64,000 nucleotides of DNA, from contig OX326959.1 of NCBI GenBank assembly GCA_946800325.1, positions 37,190,908-37,254,907 on the forward strand. The letters run 5' to 3'. The translations under genes were made by a program, and so were the position numbers. This stretch comes from Luzula sylvatica. Its lineage: Eukaryota > Streptophyta > Magnoliopsida > Poales > Juncaceae. Of this stretch, positions 15,839 to 31,300 are shown piece by piece (position 1 is the stretch's first letter; each line of letters opens with the position of its first letter). The notes under the pieces were generated by a model. It was given only the letters and a program-made list of their open reading frames with translations. It made no database searches and had not been told where the DNA came from.

Positions 15839-18800
15839 TAATTTATTGAAGGTGTTAGACTTCATTTTTTTGCATTTTTAAGAAATTTTTGAAAAAATTG
15901 AAATTTTTGTGTGTTAGTCTTCAATTACGGAGTATTTTGAGTGTGACACGAAAATTGAGCGTTTTTCTTGTGTTACACATCAATTTTAACATTCATTTAA
16001 AAAATATGTTCATTGAATTTATTGAAGGTGTTAGATTTCGTTTTTTGCATTTTTGAGAAATTTTTGAAAAAATTAAAATTTGTGTGTGTTAGTCTTCAAT
16101 TACGGAGTCTTTTGAGTATGAAATGAAAATTGAGTAGTTCGCATATGTTACACTTCAATTTTAACATTCTTTTAAAAAATATCTTCATTGAATTTTTTGA
16201 AGGTGTTAGACTTCAGTTTTTTGCATTTTTCAGAAAATTTTGAAACAATTGAAATTTGTGTTATAGTCTTCAATTACGGAGTATTTTGAGTGTGACACGA
16301 AAATTGAGCTTTTTTCTTGTGTTTCACATAAATTTTAACATTCATTTAAAAAATATGTTCCTTGAATTTTTTGAAGGGGTTAGACTTCATTTTTTGCATT
16401 TTTAAGAAATTTTTGAAATAATTTAAATTTGCGTGTGTTAGTCCTCAATTACGGAGTATTTTGAGTAAGACATTAAAATTGAGTACTTTTCTTATGTTAC
16501 ACTTCAATTTTTACATTTTTAAAAAAATATCTTCATTGAATTTTTTGAAGGTGTTAGACATCAGTTTTTTGCATTTTTGAGAAATTTAGAAAAAAATGAA
16601 ATTAGTGTGTGTTAGTCTTCAATTATGGAGTATTTTGAGTATGACATGAAAATTGAGTATTTTGCTTATATTATACTTCAATTTTAACATTCTTTTAAAA
16701 AATATCTTCATTGGATTTATTGAAGGTGTTAGACTTCATTTTTTGCATTTTTAAGCAAATTTTTAAAAAATTGAAATTTGTGCGTGTTAGTCTTCAATTA
16801 CGGAGTATTTTTAGTATGACATGAAAATTGAGTTTTTTTCTTGTGTCACACTTCAATTTTAACATTCTTTTAAAAAATATCTTCATTGAATTTGTTGAAG
16901 GTGTTAGACTTCATTTTTTGTATTTTTAAGAAATTTTTGAAAAAATTGAAATTTACGTATGTTAGTCTTCAATTACGAAGTATTTCGAGTAAGACATGAA
17001 AATTGGCTATTTGTTTTTGCCTATGTTACACTTCAATTTTTACATTTTTAAAAAAATATCTTCATTGAATTTTTTTAAGGTGTTAGACATCAGTTTTTTG
17101 CATTTTTAAGAAATTTTTGAAAAAATTGAAATTTGTGTGTGTTAGTCTTCAATTACGGAGTATTTTGAGTGTGACACGAAAATTGAGCTTTTTTCTTGTG
17201 TTACACATCAATTTTAACATTCATTTAAAAAATATGTTCAATGAATTTTTGGAAGGTGTTAGACGTCAGTTTTTTTCATTTTTTAGAAAATTTCGAAAAA
17301 ATTGAAATTTGTGTGTGTTAGTCTTCAATAACGGAGTATTTTGATAATGACATGAAAATTTAATTTTTTTCATGTGTTACACTTCAATTTTAACATTCTT
17401 TTCAAAAATATCTTCATTGAATTTTTTGATGGTGTTAGACTTCATTTTTTGCATTTTTGAGAGTTTTGAAAAAAATCGAAATTTATGTGTGTTCGTCTTC
17501 CATTACGGAGTATTTTGAGTATGACATGAAAATTGAGTATTTTGCTTATGTTACACTTCAATTTTAACATTGTTTTAAAAAATATCTTCATTGAATTTAT
17601 CGAAGGTGTTAGACTTCCTTTTTTGCATTTTAAGATATTTTTGAAAATATTGAAATTTGCGTGTGTTAGTCTTCAATTACGGAGTATATTGAGTAAGACA
17701 TGAAAATTGAGTATTTTGCTTATGTTACACTTCAATTTATATATTTTTTAAAAAATATCTTCATTCAATTTTTTGAAGGTGTTAGACATAAGTTTTTTGC
17801 ATTTTTTAGAAATTTTTTAAAAAATTGAAATTTGTATGTGTTAGTCTTCAATTACGGAGTATTTCGAGTATGACATGAAAATTAAGCTTTTTTCTTATGT
17901 TACACTTCAATCTTGACATTCTTTTAAAAAATATATTCATTGAATTTTTTGAAGGCGTTAGACTTCATTTTTTGCTTTTTTGAGATTTTTTTAAAAAATT
18001 GAAATTTGTGTGTGTTAGTATTCAATTACGGAGAATTTTGAGTATGACATGAAAATTGAGTATTTTGCTTATGTTACACTTCAATTTTAACATTCTTTTA
18101 AAAAATAACCTCATTGAATTTTTTGAAGGTGTTAGACTTCAGTTTTTTGCATTATTAAGAAAATTTTGAAAAAATTGAAATTTGTGTGTGTTAGTCTTCA
18201 ATTACGGAGTATTTTGAATATGACATGAAAATTGAAATTTTTTCTTGTGTTACACTTCAATTTTAACACTCTTTTAAAAAATATGTTCATTGCATTTTTT
18301 GAAGGTGTTAGACTTCAATTTTTGCATTTTTGAGATTTTTTTAAAAAATTGAAATTTGTGTGTGTTAGTCTTCAATTACGGAGAATTTTGAGTATGACAT
18401 GAAAATTGAGTATTTTGCATATGTTACACTTCAATTTTGACATTCTTTTAAAAATAACTTCATTGAATTTTTTGAAGGTGTTAGACTTCAGTTTTTTGCA
18501 TTTTTATGAAAATTTTGAAAAAATTGAAATTTGTGTGTGTTGGTCTTCAATTACGGAGTATTTTGAGTATGACATGACAATTGAGCATTTTTCTTGTGTT
18601 ACACTTCAATTTTAACATTCTTTTAAAAAATATGTTCATTGAATTTTTTGAAGGTGTTAGACTTCATTTTTTGCATTTTTGAGATTTTTTTATAAAATTT
18701 AAATTTGTGTGTATTAGTCTTCAATTACGGAGAATTTTGAGTATGACATGAAAATTGAGTATTTTGCTTATGTTATACTTCAATTTTAACATTCTTTTAA

Positions 18801-21800
18801 TAAATAACTTCATTGAATTTTTTGAAGGTGTTAGACTTCAGTTTTTTGCATTTTTAAGAAAATTTTGAAAAAATTGAAATTTGTGTGTGCCAGTCTTCAA
18901 TTACGGAGTATTTTGAGTATGGCATGAAAATTGAGTGTTTTTCATGTGTTACACTTCAATTGTAACGTTCTTTTAAAAAATATCTTCATTGAATTTTTTG
19001 AAGGTGTTAGACTTCAGTTTTTACATTTTTAAGAAAGTTTTGAAAAAATTGAAATTTGTGTGTGTCAATCTTCAATCACGGAGTATTTGAGCATGACATG
19101 AAAATTGAGTACTTTGCTTATATTACACTTCAATTTTTTCATTTTTTTAAGAAATATCTTCATTGAATTTTTTGAAGGTGTTAGACTTCGGTTTTTCGCA
19201 TTTTTAAGAAAATTTTGAAAAAATTTGAATTTGTGTGTGTTAGTCTTCAATTACGGAGTATTTTGAGTATGACATGAAAATTTAGTTTTTTTCATGTGTT
19301 ACACTTCAATTTTAACATTCTTTTCAAAAATAGCATTATTGAATTTTTTGATGGTGTTAGACTTCATTTTTTGCATTTTTAAGAGTTTTGGAAAAAATTT
19401 AAATTTGTGTGTGTTCGTCTTCCATTACGGAGTATTTTGAGTATGACATGAAAATTGAGTATTTTGCTTATGTTACACTTCAATTTTAAAATTGTTTCAA
19501 AAACTATCTTCATTGAATTTATTGAAGGAGTTACACTTCATTTTTTGCATTTTTAAGAAATTTTTGAAAATATTGAAATTTGCGTGTGTTAGTCTTCAAT
19601 TACAGAGTATTTTGAGTAAGACATGAAAATTGACTATTTTGCATATGTTACACTTCAATTTTTACTTTTTAAAAAAAATATCTTCATTCAATGTTTTGAA
19701 GGTGTTAGACATCAGTTATTTGCATTTTTTAGAAATTTTTGAAAAAATTGAAATTTGTGTGTGGTAGTCTTCAATTACGGAGTATTTTGAGTATAACATG
19801 AAAATTGAGCTTTTTTCTTGTGTTACACTTCAATTTTAACATTCTTTTAAAAAATATGTTCATTGAATTTTTTGAAGGTGGACTTCATTTTTTGCATTTT
19901 TGAGATTTTTAAAAAAAATTGAAATTTTTGTGTGTAAGTCTTCAATTACGATGAATTTTGAGTATGACATGAAAATTGAGTATTTTACTTATGTTACACT
20001 TCAATTTCAACTTTATTTTAAAAAATAACTTCATTGAATTTTTTGAAGGTGTTAGACTTCAGTTTTTTGCATTTTTAAGAAAATTTTGAAAAAATTGAAA
20101 TTTGTGTGTGTTAGTCTTCAATTACGGAGTATTTTGGGTATTGCATGAAAATTGAGTGCTTTTCTTGTGTTACACTTCAATTGTAACATTATTTTAAAAA
20201 ATATCTTCTTTGAATTTTTTGAAGGTGACTTCAGTTTTTTGCATTATTAAGAAATTTTGTAAAAAATTGAAATTTGTGTGTGTTAGTCTTCAATTACGGA
20301 GTATTTGAGTATGACATGAAAATTGAGTATTTTGCTTATATTACACTTTAATTTTTACATTTTTTTAAAAAAATATCCTCATTGAATTTTTTGAAGGCGT
20401 TAGACTTCAGTTTTTTGCATTTTGTAAGAAATTTTTTAATAAATTGAAATTTGAGTGTTTTAGTCTTCAATTACGGAGTATTTTGAGTATGACATGAAAA
20501 TTGAGTTTTTTTCATGTGTTACACTTCAATTTTAACATTCTTTTCAAAAATATCTTCATTGAATTTTTTGGTGGTGTTAGACTTCATTTTTAGCATTTTT
20601 GTGAGTTTTGGAAAAAATTTAAATTTGTGTGTGTTCTTCTTCCATTACGGAGTATTTTGTGTATGACATGAAAATTGAGTATTTTGCTTATGTTACACTT
20701 CAATTTTAACATTGTTTTAAAAAATATCTTCATGGAATTTATTGAAGGTGTTGGACTTCATTTTTTTGCATTTTTTAGAAATTTTTGAAAAAATTGAAAT
20801 TTGTGTGTTAGTCTTCAATTACGGAGTATTTTGAGTATGACATGAAAATTGAGCTTTTTTCTTGTGTTACACTTCAATTTTAACATTATTTTAAAAAAAA
20901 TGTTCATTGAATTTTTTGAAGATGTTAGACTTCATTTTTTGCATTTTTGAGGTTTTTTTAAAAAATTGAAATTTGTGTGTGTTAGTCTTCAATTACGAAG
21001 AATTTTGAGTATGACATGAAAATTGAGTATTTTGTTTATGTTACACTTCAATTTTAACATTCTTTTAAAAATTAACTTCATTGAATTTTTAGAAGGTGTT
21101 AGACTTCAGTTTTTTGCATTTTTAAGAAAATTTTGAAAAAATTGAAATTTGTGTGTGTTAGTGTTCAATTACGGAGTATTTTGAGTATGGCATGAAAATT
21201 GAGGGTTTTTCTTGTGTTACACTTCAATTGTAACCTTCTTTTAAAAAATATCTTCATTGAATTTTTTGAAGGTGTTAGACTTCAGCTTTTTGCATTTTAA
21301 AGAAAGTTTTGAAAAAATTGAAATTTGTTTGTGTTAGTCTTCAATTACGGAGTATTTGAGTATGACATGAAAATTGCGTATTTTGCTTATATTACACTTC
21401 AATTTTTACATTTTTTTTAGAAAATATCTTCATTGAATTTTTTGAAGGTGTTAGACTTCAGTTTTTTGCATTTTCAAGAAATTTTTTAAAAAATTGAAAT
21501 TTGTGTGTGTTACTCTTCAATTACGGAATATTTTGAGTATGACATGAAAATTTAGTTTTTTTCATGTGTTACATTTCAATTTTAACATTATTTTCATAAA
21601 TATCTTCGTTGAATTTTTTGATGGTGTTAGACTTCTTTTTTTGCATTTTTGAGAGTTTTGGAAAAAACAGAAATTTGTGTGTGTTCGTCTTCCATTACGG
21701 AGTATTTTGAGTATGACATGAAAATTGAGTATTTTGCTTATGTTACAGTTCAATTTTAACATTGTTTTAAAAAATATCTTCATGGAATTTATTGAAGGTG

Positions 21801-23600
21801 TTGGACTTCATTTTTTGCCTTTTTAAGAAATTTCTGAAAAAATTGAAATTTGCGTGTGTTAGTCTTCAATTACGGAGTATTTTGAGTAAGACATGAAAAT
21901 TGAGTATTTTGCTTATGTTACACTTAAATCTTTACATTTTTAAAAAAATAGCATCATTCAATTTTTTGAAGGTGTTAGACATCAGTTTTTTGCATTTTTA
22001 AGAAATGTTTTAAAAAATTGAAATTTGTGTGTGTTAGTCTTCAAGTACGGAGTATTTTGAGTATCACATGAAAATTGAGCTTTTTTCTTGTGTTACACTT
22101 CAATTTTAACATTCTTTTCAAAAATATGTTCATTGAATATTTTGAAGGTGTTAGGATTCATTTTTTGCATTTTTGAGATGTTTTGAAAAAATTGAAATTT
22201 GTGTGTGTTAGTGTTCAATTACGGAATATTTTGAGTATGACATGAAAATTTTGTATTTTTCTTATGTTACCCTTCAATTTTAACATTCTTTTAAAAAAAG
22301 ACTTCATTGAATTTTTTGAAGGTGTTAGACTTCAATTTTTTGCATTTTAAGACAATTTTGAAAAAGTAGAAATTTTTGTGTGTTAGTCTTCAATTACGGA
22401 GTATTTTGAGTATGACATGAAAATTGAGCTTTTTTCTTGTGTTACACTTCAATTTTAACATACTTTTAAATAATATGTTCATTGAATATTTTGAAGGTGT
22501 TAGACTTAATTTTTTGCATTTTTGAGATTTTTTGAAAAAATTGAAATTTGTGTGTGTTGGTCTTCAATTACGGAGTATTTGAGTATGACATGAAAATTGA
22601 GTATTTTGCTTATATTAAACTTCAATTCTTTCATTTTTTTAAAAAATATCTTCATTGAATTTTTTGAAGGTGTTAGACTTCAGTTTTTTGCATTTTTTAG
22701 AAAATTTTGAAAAAATTGAAATTTATGTGTGTTAGTCTTCAATTACGGAGTATTTGAGTATGACATGAAAATTGAGTCTTTTGCTTATATTACACTTCAA
22801 TTCTTTCATTTTTTTTAAAAATATCTTCATTGAATTTTTTGAAGGTGTTAGACTTCAGTTTTTTGCATTTTTAAGAAATGTTTGAAAAAATTGAAATTTG
22901 TTTGTGTTAGTATTCAATTACGGAGTATTTTAGTATGACATAAAAATTGAGTATTTTGCTTATATTACACATCAATTTTTACATTTTTTTTAGAAAATAT
23001 CTTCATTGAATTTTTTGAAGGTGTTAGACTTCAGTTTTTTGCATTTTTAAGAAATATTTTAAAAAAGCGAAATTTGTGTGTGTTAGTCTTCAATTACTTA
23101 GTATATTGAGTATGACATGAAAATTTAATTTTTTTGCATGTGTTAGACTTCAATTTTAACATTCTTTTCAAAAATATCTTCATTGAATTTTTTTATGGTG
23201 TTAGACTTCATTTTTTGCATTTTTGAGAGTTTTGGAAAAAAATTAAATTGGTGTGTGTTCGTCTTCCATTACGGAGTATTTTGAGTATGACATGAAAATT
23301 GAGTATTTTGCTTATGTTACACTTCAATTTTAACATTCTTTTAAAAAATATGTTCATTGAATTTATTGAAGGTGTTGGACTTCATTTTTTGCATTTTTGA
23401 GATGTTTTGAAAAAATTGAAATTTGTGTGTGTTAGTCTTCAATTACGGAGTATTTTGAGTAAGATAAGAAAATTGAGTATTTTGCTTATATTACCCTTCA
23501 ATTTTAACCTTCTTTTAAAAAATAACTTCAATGGTTTTTTTCGAAGGTGTTAGACTTCATTTTTTGCATTTTTGAGAGTTTTGGAAAAAATTGAAATTTG
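15839..23600. repeat. Satellite edge: heterogeneous monomers
   Basis: Monomers next to the retrotransposon border vary more than those farther in. They show small indels in the A/T runs, mixed TTGAGTATTTTGC, TTGAGCTTTTTTC and TTTAGTTTTTTTC versions, and single changes such as GGTGGACTTC at about 19880. No exact higher-order period stands out by eye, as expected for an array flank that is no longer homogenised. Confidence 0.7.
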
Positions 23601-26104
23601 TGTGTGTTCGTCTTCAATTACGGAGTATTTTGAGTATGACATGAAAATTGAGCTTTTTTCTTGTGTTACACTTCAATTTTAACATTCTTTTAAAAAATAT
23701 GTTCATTGAATTTTTTGAAGGTGTTAGACTTCATTTTTTGCATTTTTGAGATTTTTTGAAAAAATTGAAATTTGTGTGTGTTAGTCTTCAATTACGGAGT
23801 ATTTGAGTATGACATGAAAATTGAGTATTTTACTTATATTACACTTCAATTTTTTCATTTTTTTAAAAATATCTTCATTGAATTTTTTGAAGGTGTTAGA
23901 CTTCAGTTTTTTGCATTTTTAAGAAAATTTTGAAAAAATAGAAATTTGTGTGTGTTAGTCTTCAATTACGGAGTTTTTTTTGTACGACATGAAAATTTAG
24001 TTTTTTTTCATGTGTTACACTTTAATTCAAACATTCTTTTCAAAAATATCTTCATCGAATTTTTTGATGGTGTTAGACTTCATTTTTTGCATTTTTGATA
24101 TTTTTTGAAAAAATTGAAATTTGTGTGTGTTCGTCTTCAATTACGGAGTATTTTGAGTATGACATGAAAATTGAGCTTTTTTCTTGTGTTACACTTCAAT
24201 TTTAACATTCTTTTAAAAAATATGTTCATTGAATTTTTTGAAGGTGTTAGACTTCATTTTTTTGCATTTTTGAGATTTTTTGAAAAAATTGAAATTTGTG
24301 TGTGTTAGTCTTCAATTACGGAGTATTTGAGTATGACATGAAAATTGAGTATTTTACTTATATTACCCTTCAATTTTTTCATTTTTTTAAAAATATCTTC
24401 ATTGAATTTTTTGAAGGTGTCAGACTTTAGTTTTTTGCATTTTTAAGAAAATTTTGAAAAAATAGAAATTTGTGTGTGTTAGTCTTCAATTACGGAGTAT
24501 TTTGAGTATGACATGAAAATTTAGTTTTTTTTCTTGTGTTACACTTCAATTTGAACAATCTTTTCAAAAATATTTTCATTGAATTTTTTGATGGTGCTAG
24601 ACTTCATTTTTTGCATTTTTGAGAGTTTTGGAAAAAATTGAAATTTGTGTGTGTTCGTCTTCCATTACGGAGTATTTTGAGTATGACATGAAAATTGAGT
24701 ATTTTGCTTATGTTAGACTTCAATTTTAACATTGTTTTAAAAAATATCTTCATTGAATTTATTGAAGGTGTTGGACTTCATTTTTTGCATTTTTCACAAA
24801 TTTTTGAAAAAATTGAAATTTGTGATCGTTAGTCTTCAATTACGGAGTATTTGAGTACGACATGAAAATTGAGTATTTTGCTTATGTTAGACTTCAATTT
24901 TAACATTGTTTTAAAAAATATCTTCATGGAATTTATTGAAGGTGTTGGACTTCATTTTTTGCATTTTTCACAAATTTTTGAAAAAATTGAAATTTGTGAT
25001 TGTTAGTCTTCAATTACGGAGTATTTTGAGTATGACATGAAAATTGAGCTTTTTTCTAGTGTTACACTTCAATTTTAACATTCTTTAAAAAAATATGTTC
25101 ATTGAATTATTTGAAGGTGTTAGAATTAATTTTTTGCATTTTTGTGATTTTTTTAAGAAATTGAAATTTGTGTGTGTTAGTCTTCAATTACGAAGAATTT
25201 TGAGTATGACATGAAAATTGAGTATTTTGCTTATGTTACACTTCAATTTTAACATTCTATTAAAAAATAACTTCGTTGAATTTTTTGAACGTGTTAGATT
25301 TCAGTTTTTTGCATTTTTAAGAAAATTTTGAAAAAATTGAAATTTGTTTGTGTTAGTCTTCAATTACGGAATATTTTGAGTATGACATGAAAATTTAGTT
25401 TTTTTCATGCGTTACAGTTCAATTTTAACATTCTTTTAAAAAATATGTTCATTGAATTTTTTGAAGGAGTTAGACTTCATTTTTTGCATATTTGAGATTT
25501 TTTGAAAAAATTGAAATTTGTGTGTGTTAGTCTTCAATTACGGAGTATTTGAGTATGACATGAAAATTGAGTATTTTACTTATATTACACTTCAATTTTT
25601 TCATTTTTTTAAAAATATCTTCATGGAATTTTTTGAAGGTGTTAGACTTCAGTTTTTTGCATTTTTAAGAAAATTTTGAAAAAATAGAAATTTGTGTGTG
25701 TTAGTCTTCAATTACGGAGTATTTTGAGTATGACATGAAAATTTAGTTTTTTTCTTGTGTTACACTTTAATTTTAACATTCTTTACAAAAATATCTTCAT
25801 TGAATTTTTTGATGGTGTTAGACTTCATTTTTTGCATTTTTGATATTTTTTGAAAAAATTGAAATTTGTTTGTGTTAGTCTTCAATTACGGAGTATTTGA
25901 GTATGACATGAAAATTGAGTATTTTACTTATATTACACTTCAATTTTTTCATTTTTTTAAAAATATCTTCATTGATTTTTTTGAAGGTGTTAGATTTCAG
26001 TTTATTGCATTTTGAAGAAAATTTTGAAAAAATTGAAATTTGTGTGTGTTAGTCTTCAATTACGGAGTATTTTGAGTATGACATGAAAATTTAGTTTTTT
26101 TCAT

Positions 26105-27300
26105 GTGTTACACTTCAATTTTAACATTCTTTTCAAAAATATCTTCATTGAATTTTTTGATGGTGTTAGACTTCATTTTTTTGCATTTTTGAGAGTTTTG
26201 GAAAAAATTGAAATTTGTGTGTGTTCGTCTTCAATTACGGAGTATTTTGAGTATGACATGAAAATTGAGCTTTTTTCTTGTGTTACACTTCAATTTTAAC
26301 ATTCTTTTCAAAAATATATGTTCATTGAATTTTTTGAAGGTGTTAGACTTCATATTTTGCATTTTTGAGATTTTTTGAAAAAATTGAAATTTGTGTGTGT
26401 TAGTCTTCAATTACGGAGTATTTGAGTATGACATGAAAATTGAGTATTTTACTTATATTACCCTTCAATTTTTTCATTTTTTTAAAAATATCTTCATTGA
26501 ATTTTTTGAAGGTGTTATACTTCAGTTTTATGCATTTTTATGAAAATTTTGAAAAAATAGAAATTTGTGTGTGTTAGTCTTCAATTACGGAGTATTTTGA
26601 GTATGACATGAAAATTTAGTTTTTTTCATGTGTTACACTTCAATTTTAACATTCTTTTCAAAAATATCTTCATTGAATTTTTTGATGGTGTTAGACTTCA
26701 TTTTTTTGCATTTTTGAGAGTTTTGGAAAAAATTGAAATTTGTGTGTGTTCGTCTTCAATTACGGAGTATTTTGAGTATGACATGAAAATTGAGCTTTTT
26801 TCTTGTGTTACACTTCAATTTTAACATTCTTTTCAAAAAAATATGTTCATTGAATTTTTTGAAGGTGTTAGACTTCATATTTTGCATTTTTGAGATTTTT
26901 TGAAAAAATTGAAATTTGTGTGTGTTAGTCTTCAATTACGGAGTATTTGAGTATGACATGAAAATTGAGTATTTTACTTATATTACCCTTCAATTTTTTC
27001 ATTTTTTTAAAAATATCTTCATTGAATTTTTTGAAGGTGTTATACTTCAGTTTTATGTATTTTTATGAAAATTTTGAAAAAATAGAAATTTGTGTGTGTT
27101 AGTCTTCAATTACGGAGTATTTTGAGTATGACATGAAAATTTAGTTTTTTTCATGTGTTACACTTCAATTTTAACATTCTTTTCAAAAATATCTTCATTG
27201 AATTTTTTGATGGTGCTAGACTTCATTTTTTGCATTTTTGAGAGTTTTGGAAAAAATTGAAATTTGTGTGTGTTCGTCTTCAATTACGGAGTATTTTGAG
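26105..27300. repeat. 3-monomer higher-order repeat (525 bp)
   Basis: The same monomer trio recurs starting at 26105, 26630 and 27155, exactly 525 bp apart. The first two copies share the private variant TTCATATTTTGC. The third copy diverges after about one monomer. Confidence 0.8.
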
Positions 27301-28374
27301 TATGACATGAAAATTGAGCTTTTTTCTTGTGTTACACTTCAATTTTAACATTCTTTCAAAAAATATGTTCATTGAATTTTTTGATGGTGCTAGACTTCAT
27401 TTTTTGCATTTTTAAGAGTTTTGGAAAAAATTGAAATTTGTGTGTGTTCGTCTTCCATTACGGAGTATTTTGAGTATGACATGAAAATTGAGTATTTTGC
27501 TTATGTTAGACTTCAATTTTCACATTGTTTTAAAAAATATCTTCATGGAATTTATTGAAGGTGTTGGACTTCATTTTTTGCAATTTTCACAAATTTTTGA
27601 AAAAATTGAAATTTGTGATTGTTAGTCTTCAATTACGGAGTATTTTGAGTATGACATGAAAATTGAGCTTTTTTCTAGTGTTACACTTCAATTTTAACAT
27701 TCTTTCAAAAAATATGTTCATTGAATTATTTGAAGGTGTTAGACTTAATTTTTTGCATTTTTGATATTTTTTGAAAAAATTGAAATTTGTGTGTGTTAGT
27801 CTTCAATTACGGAGTATTTGAGTATGACATGAAAATTGAGTATTTTGCTTATGTTAGACTTCAATTTTAACATTGTTTTAAAAAATATCTTCATTGAATT
27901 TTTTGATGGTGTTAGACTTCATTTTTTGCATTTTTGAGAGTTTTGGAAAAAATTGAAATTTGTGTGTGTTAGTCTTCAATTACGGAGTATTTTGAGTATG
28001 ACATGAAAATTGAGCTTTTTTCTAGTGTTACACTTCAATTTTATAATTCTTTCAAAAAATATGTTCATTGAAATATTTGAAGGTGTTAGACTTAATTTTT
28101 TGCATTTTTGTGATTTTTTTAAGAAATTGAAATTTGTGTGTGTTAGTCTTCAATTACAAAGAATTTTGAGTATGTCATGAAAATTGAGTATTTTGCTTAT
28201 GTTACACTTCAATTTTAACATTCTTTTAAAAAATAACTTCGTTGAATTTTTTGAACGTGTTAGATTTCAGTTTTTTGCATTTTTAAGAAAATTTTGAAAA
28301 AATTGAAATTTGTGTATGTTAGACTTCAATTACGGAATAGTTTGAGTATGACATGAAAATTTAGTTTTTTTCAT

Positions 28375-31300
28375 GTGTTACACTTCAATTTTAACATTCT
28401 TTTCAAAAATATCTTCATTGAATTTTTTGATGGTGTTAGACTTCATTTTTTGCATTTTTGAGAGTTTTGGAAAAAATTGAAATTTGTGTGTGTTCGTCTT
28501 CAATTACGGAGTATTTTGAGTATGACATGAAAATTGAGCTTTTTTCTTGTGTTACACTTCAATTTTAACATTCTTTTAAAAAATATGTTCATTGAATTTT
28601 TTGAAGGTGTTAGACTTCATTTTTTTGCATTTTTGAGATTTTTTGAAAAAATTGAAATTTGTGTGTGTTAGTCTTCAATTACGGAGTATTTGAGTATGAC
28701 ATGAAAATTGAGTATTTTACTTATATTACCCTTCAATTTTTTCATTTTTTTAAAAATATCTTCATTGAATTTTTTGAAGGTGTCAGACTTTAGTTTTTTG
28801 CATTTTTAAGAAAATTTTGAAAAAATAGAAATTTGTGTGTGTTAGTCTTCAATTACGGAGTATTTTGAGTATGACATGAAAATTTAGTTTTTTTCTTGTG
28901 TTACACTTCAATTTGAACATTCTTTTCAAAAATATTTTCATTGAATTTTTTGATGGTGCTAGACTTCATTTTTTGCATTTTTGAGAGTTTTGGAAAAAAT
29001 TGAAATTTGTGTGTGTTCGTCTTCCATTACGGAGTATTTTGAGTATGACATGAAAATTGAGTATTTTGCTTATGTTAGACTTCAATTTTAACATTGTTTT
29101 AAAAAATATCTTCATTGAATTTATTGAAGGTGTTGGACTTCATTTTTTGCATTTTTCACAAATTTTTGAAAAAATTGAAATTTGTGATCGTTAGTCTTCA
29201 ATTACGGAGTATTTTGAGTATGACATGAAAATTGAGCTTTTTTCTAGTGTTACACTTCAATTTTATAATTCTTTCAAAAAATATGTTCATTGAAATATTT
29301 GAAGGTGTTAGACTTAATTTTTTGCATTTTTTTGATTTTTTTAAGAAATTGAAATTTGTGTGTGTTAGTCTTCAATTACGAAGAATTTTGAGTATGTCAT
29401 GAAAATTGAGTATTTTGCTTATGTTACACTTCAATTTTAACATTCTTTTAAAAAATAACTTCGTTGAATTTTTTGAACGTGTTAGATTTCAGTTTTTTGC
29501 ATTTTTAAGAAAATTTTGAAAAAATTGAAATTTGTGTGTGTTAGTCTTCAATTACGGAATATTTTGAGTATGACATGAAAATTTAGTTTTTTTCATGTGT
29601 TACACTTCAATTTTAACATTCTTTTCAAAAATATCTTCATTGAATTTTTTGATGGTGTTAGACTTCATTTTTTGCATTTTTGAGAGTTTTGGAAAAAATT
29701 GAAATTTGTGTGTGTTCGTCTTCAATTACGGAGTATTTTGAGTATGACATGAAAATTGAGCTTTTTTCTTGTGTTACACTTCAATTTTAACATTCTTTTA
29801 AAAAATATGTTCATTGAATTTTTTGAAGGTGTTAGACTTCATTTTTTTGCATTTTTGAGATTTTTTGAAAAAATTGAAATTTGTGTGTGTTAGTCTTCAA
29901 TTACGGAGTATTTGAGTATGACATGAAAATTGAGTATTTTACTTATATTACCCTTCAATTTTTTCATTTTTTTAAAAATATCTTCATTGAATTTTTTGAA
30001 GGTGTCAGACTTTAGTTTTTTGCATTTTTAAGAAAATTTTGAAAAAAAAGAAATTTGTGTGTGTTAGTCTTCAATTACGGAGTATTTTGAGTATGACATG
30101 AAAATTTAGTTTTTTTTCTTGTGTTACACTTCAATTTGAACATTCTTTTCAAAAATATTTTCATTGAATTTTTTGATGGTGCTAGTCTTCATTTTTTGCA
30201 TTTTTGAGAGTTTTGGAAAAAATTGAAATTTGTGTGTGTTCGTCTTCCATTACGGAGTATTTTGAGTATGACATGAAAATTGAGTATTTTGCTTATGTTA
30301 GACTTCAATTTTAACATTGTTTTAAAAAATATCTTCATTGAATTTATTGAAGGTGTTGGACTTCATTTTTTGCATTTTTCACAAATTTTTGAAAAAATTG
30401 AAATTTGTGATCGTTAGTCTTCAATTACGGAGTATTTTGAGTATGACATGAAAATTGAGCTTTTTTCTAGTGTTACACTTCAATTTTATAATTCTTTCAA
30501 AAAATATGTTCATTGAAATATTTGAAGGTGTTAGACTTAATTTTTTGCATTTTTTTGATTTTTTTAAGAAATTGAAATTTGTGTGTGTTAGTCTTCAATT
30601 ACGAAGAATTTTGAGTATGTCATAAAAATTGAGTATTTTGCTTATGTTACACTTCAATTTTAACATTCTTTTAAAAAATAACTTCGTTGAATTTTTTGAA
30701 CGTGTTAGATTTCAGTTTTTTGCATTTTTAAGAAAATTTTGAAAAAATTGAAATTTGTGTGTGTTAGTCTTCAATTACGGAATATTTTGAGTATGACATG
30801 AAAATTTAGTTTTTTTCATGTGTTACACTTCAATTTTAACATTCTTTTCAAAAATATCTTCATTGAATTTTTTGATGGTGTTAGACTTCATTTTTTGCAT
30901 TTTTGAGAGTTTTGGAAAAAATTGAAATTTGTGTGTGTTCGTCTTCAATTACGGAGTATTTTGAGTATGACATGAAAATTGAGCTTTTTTCTTGTGTTAC
31001 ACTTCAATTTTAACATTCTTTTAAAAAATATGTTCGTTGAATTTTTTGAAGGTGTTAGACTTCATTTTTTTGCATTTTTGAGATTTTTTGAAAAAATTGA
31101 AATTTGTGTGTGTTAGTCTTCAATTACGGAGTATTTGAGTATGACATGAAAATTGAGTATTTTACTTATATTACCCTTCAATTTTTTCATTTTTTTAAAA
31201 ATATCTTCATTGAATTTTTTGAAGGTGTCAGACTTTAGTTTTTTGCATTTTTAAGAAAATTTTGAAAAAATAGAAATTTGTGTGTGTTAGTCTTCAATTA

